From: Sphagnum compactum
Taxonomy: Eukaryota > Bryophyta > Sphagnopsida > Sphagnales
Length of the DNA: 64,000 nucleotides
Assembly: GCA_965153455.1 (NCBI GenBank)
Contig: OZ234503.1
Span: 14,575,118 to 14,639,117 of the forward strand
Direction: 5' to 3'
Shown: in pieces, positions 1 through 10,341 of the stretch
Position numbering within the stretch: the stretch's first letter is position 1
Layout: the number at the start of each line of letters is the position of its first letter
The notes under the pieces: model-generated
Told to the model about the DNA's origin: nothing
The model's database searches: none
The model's input: only the letters and a program-made list of their open reading frames with translations
Made by a program: the position numbers and the translations under genes

Positions 1-566
1 TGATCGTTACAGCCCGCCCGAACCTTTCGTGGCACTACGGTAGTTTAGTTTTCGTGGACACAATTTCTCATAGTGAAATAATTTTTGGGCAAAAAGACAT
101 GTAATCCTTTTCTAAAATAACACATTTGACTCATTGTATTTCATTTGCAACCACGTCTGCAACTATGGTAGTTGCATTTTCGACTACTTATAATCCTATT
201 GTGCCATGTATAATAGTAATAAGTCAAGTCGTATGCTTAATTGGACTATCAACTTTCACTATTACAATTCATGGTTTTTCAAGTTGATTAATAAGTTTTT
301 TTTTACTAATGGACATGTACATTTTGATTGTAGGCCCAAGGCTTGATGTCATGTGTATTCTTGAGTAATAAACTTGATTAAAATGACCTTTTTGATTATA
401 TGTCAAATTGAACATCTAGTCAAGTTAGACAAATAATGACCACCTTAATCAAAATTACCAATGGCTTTCAATTAATTAAGACATCTAGTCAAGTTGGACA
501 AAGAAAAATGACATCCTACATTACTTAATTGATCAAGATAACTACTCACTAGGTTAGGTAATAGCC
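1..566. other. AT-rich intergenic DNA
   Basis: No open frame with recognisable similarity. The stretch around 150-180 has paired GTTGCA / ACTATGGTAGTTGCA words resembling the subterminal repeats of the CACTA-like elements further on. Otherwise I see nothing definite. Confidence 0.5.
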
Positions 567-850
567 TAGGCCTACCTACATACCTACCCACCTACCATTT
601 TACAAACATACCTACCTACTTCGTATTTCCCAGCTACCATCCTACATCCTTGCCCGCCAACTTACTTACCTACATAATTACCTACCTCATACTTCCCACC
701 TACCAACCTCCTACTTCTCACCTAGCAGTCGAAATCCCTACTACCTACCCAGTTACCTACCTAGTTCCTACCTCCTACAGACTACAAGCTACTTACTTAC
801 CTACCCTTCTACCTACCAAACATCATGCAACCTACTTACTAATTACTTAA
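567..850. repeat. Degenerate CTAC/CCTA tetranucleotide array
   Basis: Long run of imperfect CCTACCTA units. The 66-codon open frame over it simply reads the repeat (Thr/Tyr/Leu/Pro) and is not a gene. A complementary TAGG-type array lies about 200 bp downstream, so the pair could fold back. Confidence 0.85.
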
Positions 851-1019
851 CTTTCTTATTTAACTACATAACTAATGATGTGAAATAAACAAGTGAAATA
901 AAAAACTTGACAAGTTTTGTTAACTTTGGAAGGTGTAATCCGTTGGTAAGGACTTGATTTATCATTGGGAAGGTGGGGGCTTCAATTTTTGATATTTGTA
1001 ACCTATATAGATGTTTAAA

Positions 1020-1125
1020 GGATTAGGGTGGGTAGGCTAGGTCAGGTTAGGTTAGGTTAGATTAGAAAGGTTAGATAAACTAGGCTAAGTTAGGTAAACT
1101 AAGCTAGGTTACCAGCTACCTACTT
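1020..1125. repeat. Degenerate TAGG/GGTTAG array
   Basis: Imperfect GGTTAGGTTAG units, reverse-complementary in character to the CTAC array at 567-850. It is not the canonical plant telomere repeat (TTTAGGG). Similar short blocks recur near 3,850-3,890, 6,400-6,440 and 7,600-7,680. Confidence 0.75.
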
Positions 1126-1145
1126 GTTTTTTTATGACCTATTTA

Positions 1146-1330
1146 CACTACTAGAAATTTTCAAATATATGACCAAGTTTATGATTAGTATTCCAATCAT
1201 AAAAAACAAAAATGATTAATAGCCCTAAAGTCATTATGGACGAGTTGTTTACAACAATAGTCATTTAGGACAGGATGTGGCACAATGATGTGGCAAATAT
1301 CATTCATTAATCATAAATGACATATGTGAA
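1146..1330 (+). mobile_element. CACTA-type transposon terminus (candidate)
   Basis: Begins CACTACTAGAAATTT, close to the usual terminus of plant En/Spm (CACTA) elements, and is followed by many short GTCATT/AATGAC words in both orientations, as subterminal repeats of this superfamily are. The opposite end is not found with certainty and no transposase is visible, so this is either a non-autonomous copy or a fragment. Confidence 0.45.
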
Positions 1331-1678
1331 GTCATTAGTAATAGTTTAATCATTGTTTAACTATTTTTTATTATTACAAATTGGACATAAAAACTTGGGG
1401 AAATTTATTTTTAAAATTTATAATGTTCATTATTATAAATTTATTATATATAATATATATAATAAAATATATTTTAGTTTCATTATTTTCCATCCTATTA
1501 ATTGTTGACATGTGTCATCACCTAAACTTGGTTAAAAACCTAATTTATGTGGCTAAGTAAACCACCTTATTTACCTACTTAGGCCCGCCTAGGTAACCAC
1601 CTAATCTCAGTAACTTAAATAGGTATGAAATATTCAATCAATATTCCAAAGTTGACCACTATGAATGTCATTTGTAAA

Positions 1679-1740
1679 GTTTGATCCTTGGACCCCAAGG
1701 ATAGAATTTAATTCTTTTACCACTAGGCCACCCTGCTTGT
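1679..1740 (-). repeat. tRNA-derived SINE-like fragment
   Basis: On the minus strand the segment carries TGGCCTAGTGGTAA, a good match to a Pol III A box, in the GGGTGGCCTAGTGG context common at SINE heads. A degenerate B-box-like stretch (GGTCCAAGGATC) follows about 30 nt later. It cannot fold as a complete tRNA, so a SINE head or tRNA relic is more likely. Confidence 0.35.
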
Positions 1741-2943
1741 TGTGTAAATAATTTAGTTTTCATTTTATTAAGACCATATTTTATTTAAACATTACACAAA
1801 ACTTCAAATTTGATAGTTCGTATCTTATTGATAATTTGTCCAAATGAAAAAATTGAAAATCTATCCATAAATTTCCTGCAATAATGTACAATTTTTTTTC
1901 CAATATATCATAATTTTAGTAATAAATTTTAATTTTATTATTTCATATGATTTATCCACATAAAATATTTATAAACATATTTTAAATCAATTACATATAT
2001 ATTGTTTTTATATTAATCATATTGAATATGATGTAAAATTTTACTTTAATATTTTAATTTAATTTCAATAATACTATTATTAAAATACTAAAATACTACT
2101 TAATTTTCTGAAATTACATATATCACATTTACACATATAATCTAATATAATTGTGTATATAATTTTTTTTACACATGTAAAATAAATAAATTTATTTTTA
2201 TACATGTTATATAAATGTTTATTTAAATTCAAGATAAAATTTTAATGTATAGATAAATTATATATTTCCCACCACTTCCACTTTAATTTTATTTTAAAAT
2301 TACAATATAAAAATTATTTATAATATGATACTTTTACCATAAAATTTTTGAACTTTATTTCAATGTATAATATCTATTTTATTCACATTGAATATTTAAA
2401 ATGGATTATACATCAAGTATATTTTTAAAAACTTTGATAAAGGTTTTTATATTACCTATATATATAATATTAATCAAAATCAATTCCTTACACATTGTTG
2501 TAGTTCATTATGTCCATTTATATTCATATTAAATTATTAATAGTCATTTTTGAATCATTGTAAAATAATTATATGATCACGAATTGTCTATGTAATGACA
2601 CATCATTTTGTTCATGTCATTTGCATAATTATTTTTTAATCACATTTTAAATGATTTTATTCTAGTCACGTTTTCAAATGATATTTTGGACATGCATGTC
2701 GTTAAATGTCATCAATCATGGATTCCATATGGATGAAAACTTGCAATGAAATAATGATGTCATCGTTCTTGTTACCATGTGATCATACACTAATAAAATG
2801 CACCATTAATAAATGATTATAACTTTTTTCACATAGGATTTGAAGTAATATCCTATGATTGTAATTAATTATGTAGTCATTTAAGACATCTAGTCATTGA
2901 TTTCTTGGTTGCAAAGGACAAATTTTTTTATAATGTTAAACCT
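1741..2943. other. Very AT-rich intergenic DNA
   Basis: Almost entirely A/T with short words such as TATATAAT and AAATATTT. The part after about 2,580 again has GTCATT/AATGAC words like those at 1,146-1,330 and may be the other side of that element. No gene seen. Confidence 0.5.
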
Positions 2944-3735
2944 ATATTGACACATCCCCACACTCCTTGATGGACTCAATTGCGAGTCCAAAGGTGAAAA
3001 CAATGGAGGGAGAAGGAGTTGGGGCGCACTCCCTAGTTCGTAGCACTTCGGGGGTAAAGGGCGTGTTGGAACTTCGGGATGGGAACTAGGACAAGTGACA
3101 AGCAGATCAATTATTCACACGAACCTACACAAACCAAGCAACAAGTTAGTTAGTGCATAGTTGGAGCACTTTTGGTGCACGGACAAGCCACAGGCAAACA
3201 CGGACTCACAAGACTCACCACGGCCGGAACTTGGGGAAAGCCACCACCTTCCCCCTTATAATATTCTCTGTGCCTAGCCACAGGGCCATCATCCAAATGT
3301 CATTTTGTCCCAGGACTCCCAAGTTGGAGTCCCAAAATTCCTTAAATTGGGATTCCTCCAACTTTGGAGGCCCATAACTTTGTATGCAGACCTCTGATTA
3401 GGGTGAAGTTCAAAGCGCTTTTCAACGGTATGTGGCACACCACCTGCACGCAAATGAATCGGGGTGATTCTTGCTTTTTAGTGGTCGAGAGTCAAATTGG
3501 CAGTTTGACTCCATACCCTTCTTTTGGTCATAACTTGTGTTTTAAATATCCAAATGGGTCATGTGAGCCCATCTAAGTTCCAAAAGATTTCTAATGATAT
3601 AATGAACTTTTCAATCCAATGAGTTTAGACCCCTGAAATCGCTTTCCAAAGATTCGGGAGTCCATCGGGACTCCAACTCCCGAAATGGGAGCTCACTTGG
3701 GAGTGTGGAGGTTCATTCCCTCACATTCTCCTACA
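2944..3735 (+). repeat. Dispersed repeat, copy A (longer copy)
   Basis: The first ~310 bp (2,944-3,255) align by eye with 6,906-7,217: shared landmarks are the CTCCTTGATGGACTC-like start, GGGGGTAAAGGGCGTGTT, AATTATTCACAC, GGAGCACTTTTGGTGCACG and GGGGAAAGCCACCACCTTCC. Copy A continues to about 3,735, which copy B lacks, so this is probably a transposable-element end or solo LTR-like fragment. Two short open frames inside it (3,153-3,377 and 3,364-3,576) have no recognisable product. Confidence 0.7.
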
Positions 3736-5830
3736 CTCCTAAAAGCATGAACCTCGGGTTTCCCTTTTCGGATTTCCCTTTTGGCCCACACCTTTGCAAG
3801 CCCTTACCTTGGTCGTGAGCCCAAGGCTAGGATTGCAACATTTATATAACCTACCTACCTATTTAAACCTACTTAACCTACCTACACAAAAAGAATATTT
3901 TTGGTAATAATCTAGAAAACAATGGGTAGAAATTTGACTAATTAAATGGTCTACTAGTCAAATAGTCTACTAGTTAAAAAAACCACCCCAATCACACAAG
4001 ACATGTCCAAATCAACTTGTCTAAATTGATAGGATGGTCTTTTTGACAATTGTCCAAATGGGGTCCTTTTTTACTAGATACTCTTGCCAAATTAACCTGT
4101 TTCATAATAGTGTTTATATGTGACTATATTAGTTACACATTCAATTACATCTAAATCATTGCAATGCGTTGTATGGTCACCATGTATTAGAATCCCAATA
4201 ATATTTAATTTAAAATATTTTTTCATAATGTAAATTGCCTTCATTTATGTGAACGCACCACATGTCACAACCTTAAAAATCACATTTCCAATTAAAAATA
4301 TATTTAAAAATGGATCGTTGTTGTCCTACATATTCCAAATATATAAACCTCTAGAAAAGAAATTTAAATTGAAAAAAAACAACTATGTTGGGGACTATGA
4401 AAATATGGTTCAATTTTGACCATTCAAAAGTCTTTAATTACATTTTGATTATAATTTTTGAAGGGACTTTCACATGAAAGTTTATTATTTGATGTTACAG
4501 CATATATTGAATCTATATAGATAAGTTGGAATGAAATTCAATATCAACCTTTTTCTTTTTTATCATTCCAATCTATTGACTAGTCTGTATTTTTGTACTT
4601 CAAAAGTCCATTGTGAAAAGTTAGTGCATTTTTATAAAAAATTAATTACATAGGTATTTTCATAATCAAGTTGTTAATGTAAATGAATTTCAAATTCTCA
4701 ATTTGATAAGTTTTATTATTCATTAAATAAGTTTCCAAAGAAAAGGCACTTTGCAAAAAATGGGCATCATGACTCAAAAAGTGAGCCACCTTAATGTGCA
4801 TTCACCCATTCAAAATTTTATTTTATCCTATATTATTTGACTAGCTTTTCTGAGAATGTTCATGGCTAGACACATGTGGCATCATTTGCATAGTTCATTT
4901 ATAATGGTTGTTGGGGTGAAAACACACTAAGGTGGTTAAGTTTCGGTTGATTAGAGTTCCTTTTGAAAGTCCTTTTCCAGTGTAGTTAAAAACGAACTTA
5001 AAATATGAATATTTAGACTATATTGAAAGTGACATTTTTTTTCCATTTCCAATTTCAAGTCATGATGTTATAAGACATATAAAAAATATCATAAAAGAAA
5101 GTTTAAAAAATAATTATTTTTAAATGCTTAAAAAGGCTTTTGAAATAATCGTAGTTTTTAGGAACTTGAAAAGTCCATAACATGATAAATTAAAATCACA
5201 TTCCATTCATTCAATGGATCTATAGTTTCTTAAACATAATTCATTCAATATTTCAAAGTTTCAAACACATAAGACTAACTCATTGTAAGATAAAAGACCA
5301 TATCCATGAATTTGCAGGGCATGATAGAATTTGTCATCAAGATCCAAAAAGTCCATTATTCATTGGATATTTAAGATTTTGATTATTTTTGTGCATTTTT
5401 AAAATGTCAATTCTTCTGGATTACATTCAGATTACACATGTGAATCCCTTTCTTGATATTTCAATGAGAATATTAATGTTTTATATTTAAGTTTCAAAGA
5501 GATGCAAGAAAAATTGTAACTGTGACACCTAAAAAGGGATTGTGTAATGTGCTTTCACTTATTGGTAATTAGATATCTAATTGCAAGTTGTAGGCTTAGT
5601 CACACACATAGTTGTATGTTTAACGTCACATAGTTTCATGTCTAGTTGTAAAATTAAGGAGTTGTCCAAGGTGACGTTTCTTGATGGATGATAAACAATA
5701 AATGGAAAGTTGATGGAAGTTAATCATTTGCATAGTTCATCTATAATGGTTGTTGGTAATCACTATCTAATTACAAGTTGTAGGTTTAGTTACACATGTA
5801 GTCACACACATAACTGTATGTCTAATCACA
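3736..5830. other. AT-rich intergenic DNA
   Basis: No gene recognised. A short CTACC block lies at about 3,845-3,890. The segment 4,380-4,640 shares words such as GACCATTCAAAAGTC with the inside of the 656-bp TIR element at 56,481-57,136 in opposite orientation, suggesting an older relative. Confidence 0.4.
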
Positions 5831-6429
5831 CACTAGAAAAAATCTTGTCCATTTCAACCATCATTTTGCAATTACAATGTGATTGTTGTCCAAACCTACT
5901 ACATTATGATTGCAATCTTTGTAATCCTATGTGTCCATGCAGTTGCAACTATATACCATTACATGTGCGAGTAAATGATGGGTCCAACCAACTATTAATC
6001 CAATTTGTAGTTGCATGATACAACTACAAAAGTTATAGGTCAAATGTAAATGAGATTTTGACATATTTCATTCATTTTCTCATGTCTATCCATTTATGGA
6101 TGATAATTAAAGTGAATGGTGACAACAACTATAATTGTTTTACAACTATGGACAATATAAATTGCCGACTATTTCAAATTAGCCTACATGGCATGCATGG
6201 CATTTCCATAATTTTTAACATAAATATAATTTTATTTCAATGCATTAATCTATATTAACCATTTTAATTTTGGCTATATATCACCATAACACTGTTTTTT
6301 TCATCAATTTGGCTAAAACATTTGTTTATTTTTGTTTTTATGGTAGTTAGATTTTAAAAAATAAATAGATTAAGTACTTAATTATCAATTAATTAGATAG
6401 GCTAGGTAGTATGTAATAAGTAGGATAAG

Positions 6430-6905
6430 TATTAGTAGGTAGTAAGTAGGTAGGTAAGCTAAACAAGAGGTATTTTATATTGTGGATGTCATAATATTTT
6501 TGTATTAATTGATTAATTAATTAGCTATGTTAAAAAATTAATTTATTATGTAGGTTAGGTAGTAAATAGTAGATATGTAACCTAGGTAGGTTATAAGTTA
6601 AACAAGAGATATTTTATTTTGTGGATATGTCATAATGTTTTTGTATTAATTAATTAATTAATTAATTAGTTATGTTGAACAAATAATTCATTAAATGTAG
6701 GCTAAGTAGTAAATAGTAAGTATGTAACCTAGGTAGGTTATAAGTTAAACAAAAAATATTTTATTTTGTGGATATGTCATAATGTGTTTGTGTTAATTGA
6801 TTAATTAATTAACTATGTTAAATAATTAATTTATTAAATGTAGGCTAAATAGTAAATAGTAAGTATGTAACCTATGTAATATGTGTAATAAACAAGATAA
6901 ACACT
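6430..6905. repeat. About 140-147-bp tandem array, three units
   Basis: The phrase GTGGATATGTCATAATG recurs at 6,482 (slightly altered), 6,621 and 6,768, each time followed by a TTAATTAATTAATT run, then TAGGTTAGGTAGTAAATAG and TAACCTAGGTAGG. A fourth partial unit resumes at about 7,230-7,320 after the inserted copy of the dispersed repeat. Confidence 0.75.
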
Positions 6906-7217
6906 AATATGATGCACTTCCACATTCCTTGAACGATTTAAACACAAGTCAAAAAATGGAAAACATTGAAAGGAATTGGGGTACGCTCCTTAGTTCACAT
7001 CATTTCGGGGGTAAAAGGGCGTGTTAAAGTTCCAGGATGGGGACTAAGATGACTAACAAGCAAGTCAATTATTCACACAAAGTTGGACAAACCAAACAAT
7101 AAGTTGGTTAATGCGTGGTTGGAGCACTTTTGGTGCACGAATGAACCACAAACATACACAGACTCACAAAACTCAGCACAACTTGAACTTGGGGAAAGCC
7201 ACCACCTTCCCCCTTAT
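6906..7217 (+). repeat. Dispersed repeat, copy B, inserted in tandem array
   Basis: Same orientation as copy A at 2,944, sharing GGGGGTAAAAGGGCGTGTT, AATTATTCACAC, GGAGCACTTTTGGTGCACG and GGGGAAAGCCACCACC. It interrupts the 140-bp array, so it arrived after the array expanded. Confidence 0.7.
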
Positions 7218-8265
7218 GAATTAAGCAAAATGTACTTTACTTTGTGGATATGTCATAGTGTTTTTATATTAATTAATTAATAATATGGTAGACTAGTTTG
7301 TTGGTTGTAGGTAGTAAGTAGGATAAGTTTTAAATAGTTAGGGAAAATAATAAATATCTTATTGTGTTGATATATGATAATGTTTTTGTATGGGACAAAG
7401 GATGTGATAATGTTGTACTATTGTAGTGTTTCCTTTTCATTAGAATTTATCCCATATCTTTTGTTTACAACTTCACTCTTGTAAAGTATATAAGTATGTG
7501 AAAGAATGGATTAGATTCATGGTATGCACTGTAAACATTATGCATTTGTTATATGGGATAAGCCAATCAAAAGGCTTGTCCCTAACAAAATAAATAGGAT
7601 CCTACCTATCTACTTGGCCAACGTTAGGTAGCCTATTCTACCCTAGCCTAGCCTAGCCTAGAATAGGTTGCATATTATAGTTTAGCTTAGGATAGATTAT
7701 AATGAATTAATTATAATATTTAATAACTATAATTATAATATTTAATTATTTTAATTATAATATATCTTTTTTGAACAAATGGAAAACTGCCACATGTTTT
7801 ATGGCCATTTGCTCTTTAAATTCCCACATGGTTAAATCTTAACCACCCATCAATGGCACATTTGGTAGCATGTAACTATCCAAATGTAGGCGCAAATGTA
7901 ATCACAAATTGGGGTTCCACATCATATTAAAAAACATCCATGACAATGGATGAGAAATTTTTGCCTAGTCGTAAGGTTTGCGACTACACTTTCAACTTCA
8001 TGGCCATGTCATGTCTTTTGTGATTAACTATTTTCTGGCACTTGTTTTAGGTGACGAAGCCATTTTTAGTTGCATGTGTCCATTACAACTACAAATGAGT
8101 CACAAATCCAATTGTTGATTTTCAAATTTCTTCTAGTGAACTACAAGCTCCAACACAAGGTCTCAAAGGAAATGAATTTGTACCTACAATTTGTAGAAGG
8201 CAAGCTTGCAACATTAATTGTGGCACTTGATGGACATTTATTAACTACCTCAATTTTTGGCCTCT

Positions 8266-9212
8266 TCAACTACAATTGATATGGTTAACACCCCAACTTT
8301 CAAACCACTCTTGCGAGAATGCTTCCCCACACCTTAGGCCTAGACACACTTTGTTGTTTTGTTTCCCACATGCACAATGAGACAAAACGGGTGATAAGTG
8401 CACCCACATGAGGTCAACACAAGATTGTTGCAAGCAAAATACAACCCACAAATTGGGCAAGGATTAACAAAAAAAACTCCAAATGTATTAGGAGTTAAAG
8501 TAGTGGGTTGCTCTATTGACAATGGATTGTTAGTGATTTTTGCTCCCTTAAACATAAGTTGAATTTGGTGCCCAAAAGTTTGAGCCCACTGATTGGCACA
8601 ATCACCTTTCAAAACAAGAGCATCAAGATCTTTTGAAACATGTTGCAACCTCTCATTCACATTTTTAACTCAACTTTCCCATCCTTAACCTTGTTTAATT
8701 CCCTCTTCACCAATAATAATTCATGAAACTGTAACTCTACTTCAACATCTTTTAGATTTGCACCTAATTTGGTAGTAGTGACTCTTACTTGGTCCAACTC
8801 TACAAGATTTGAACACCTTTGACACTTCCTTCCACAAGTAACCAATTCCTTTTGTAGTTCTCTCATTTCTTGCACCAATGACTCAAAGTTTTTTTTTGTT
8901 GCTAGTAATGATTTTTTCTTTTCTAGCATTCCTCCATCTAGTGTTTGTGTAAGAACTTGCAAATCAAACTTGGCCTTTTCCAAGTTGTCTTTTGGAAAAG
9001 TAATATCTTCACTCTCTTCTTTGCACCAATAAGAAGCTTCCTAATTGATCTTAACTATTCTAATAAAAAAACCTTCACCTTTTTAAAACCTTCAACAACA
9101 ACACAGTCCTCATCAATACCATCATCACTATTAGCACCATGCTATGAAAAAAAAGACTCCCAACTAGTGCCTTTACTTGATCTAGATGGTGACCTCTTGG
9201 CCTTCCTCATTA
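8266..9212 (-). pseudogene. Broken frame: coiled coil plus RING-like Cys/His domain
   Basis: Unidentified protein relic read across several frames. The N-terminal part (about 9,212 downward) has a basic Ser/Arg/Lys stretch, then an acidic SDDGIDEDCVVVEGF segment with an in-frame stop before it. Positions 8,983-8,660 encode a Lys/Glu/Leu-rich coiled coil. Positions 8,660-8,340 end in CPICG, a further Cys, SCGCTYHPFC and KTTKC, a RING- or PHD-like zinc ligand series. The last ligands (LRCGEAFSQEWFESWG) lie one frame away at 8,340-8,280, so a frameshift splits the zinc domain. I infer a transposon-associated or degenerated gene; true function unknown. Confidence 0.5.
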
Positions 9213-9837
9213 GCTCCTAGTTGCTATCAAAAACATAAATTTCCTAGTTAATGCAATGCCCTTTCCTCTCTACTAACTAGCCCCTCAAAGAAACAAAGAC
9301 TATTTCATACAACTTCAAAAGACCCAAACAATATATTGCACTCAACAATTCATTGGCTTTCACCTTCCACCCATTGGAACATTGGTACCTTACATTTGTT
9401 GCAAAACAAATTGGAAACCCTTAAACCAAACCCAAGAACATGAGAAACATTTACCTTGGTTCACCAAACTACATCCTATTGGAACTCCCACCATTGTTCG
9501 AAGCCTCGGAAGATCCTACAATCGCTGAAGACAACGCATTAAGCATGGCACTTTAGGTTTAGATAGTGGTCTCCAACCATGATTACAAGTTGAGCTTAAC
9601 CACTATTGCGGCAAGGAGAGAAGAAACTTGCACAAGCCAAGCATCACTATGTTCAACTTAGGGTTCACTTAAGCTTTTAGCTCTCTATTACTGAGTCCTG
9701 ACGCTCACATTTATCATCTCACAATTTTAAATTTCCTTGTCCAAAATCCACAGTCAAAACTATTCTGGACTACTTTCTAAAACCTGCCAAGGTAACAAGG
9801 AGGGTCAATTTACCTTGCTTTCACCCAAAAGGATTCT

Positions 9838-9930
9838 CTTTCTTTCTACTTTCATATCTAATATGTAGCCAATTTGGCTAAATTATCTTCTGGACGATCA
9901 CACTAATTTGACTACATCACAAAATCCTTA
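9838..9930 (+). repeat. Dispersed repeat family D, copy 1
   Basis: Shares TCTACTTTC, TGTAGCCA..TTTGGCTAA, GATCAC and TTTGACTACATCACAA with copies at 48,693-48,780 and 53,041-53,127, all in the same orientation. Probably a piece of one transposable-element family. Confidence 0.6.
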
Positions 9931-10004
9931 AAAGAAACCCTAATGCAGACGCTGAAAATCATCTGGAACAGCAGCAAAATCAAGATCATCATAAACTTGA
10001 AGGA

Positions 10005-10165
10005 GTTCACAAAATTGCAAAAATCCAAGGAAAACTAAAGACTAGATCTTTGAAAATTACTCCAAGGAACAAAATTGCACAAAATCCAAGGAAAACTAGA
10101 GACTAGATATTTGGAAACTTCAAGCATGAACAAAATTGCAAAAATCTGAGGAAACTTCTCTAGTT
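10005..10165. repeat. Short imperfect tandem repeat, about 60 bp x 3
   Basis: Three units each contain AAAATTGCAAAAATCCAAGG followed by AAACTAGAGACTAGAT-like sequence, starting near 10,011, 10,069 and 10,131. The third is diverged. Confidence 0.65.
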
Positions 10166-10341
10166 GACAATCTAGCCTCAGGGGATTCATTCAAGACCAG
10201 ATGATGGTGATGAAATGAGAGAGCAAGCAAACAAGCAGGCTAAAAGCATGGTAAAAAGTAGGACCGAAAAAAGAAAACCTAAAGTCTCACAATATCATGA
10301 ACAACAAAGTTCTCCCAGAAAAATCTGTCTTCTGAAGTAGC

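Larger units (their letters stand above)
5831..8138. mobile_element. CACTA-like non-autonomous element (candidate)
   Basis: The left end reads CACTAGAAAAAATC and the right end TTTCTTCTAGTG, as expected for CACTA termini. Both subterminal regions are crowded with GTTGCA / ACAACTACAAA words in both orientations, for example at about 5,860-6,030 and 7,960-8,110. No transposase is visible inside. The flanking trinucleotides do not give a clean 3-bp duplication, so the exact boundaries are uncertain. The interior holds a tandem array and an inserted dispersed repeat, described separately. Confidence 0.5.
9213..10341. other. Intergenic DNA downstream of the TAR-like gene
   Basis: Holds one copy of a dispersed repeat (9,838-9,930) and a short tandem repeat (10,005-10,165), both listed separately. 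The part next to 10,342 is presumably the 3' UTR and terminator region of the aminotransferase gene. No other gene seen. Confidence 0.4.

Noticed and set aside
650-850. 66-codon Thr/Tyr/Pro frame
   Set aside because: Reading of the CTAC array.
1020-1125. Interstitial telomere
   Set aside because: Units are GGTTAG/TAGGC variants, not TTTAGGG or TTAGGG in register; a simple-repeat or transposon array fits better.
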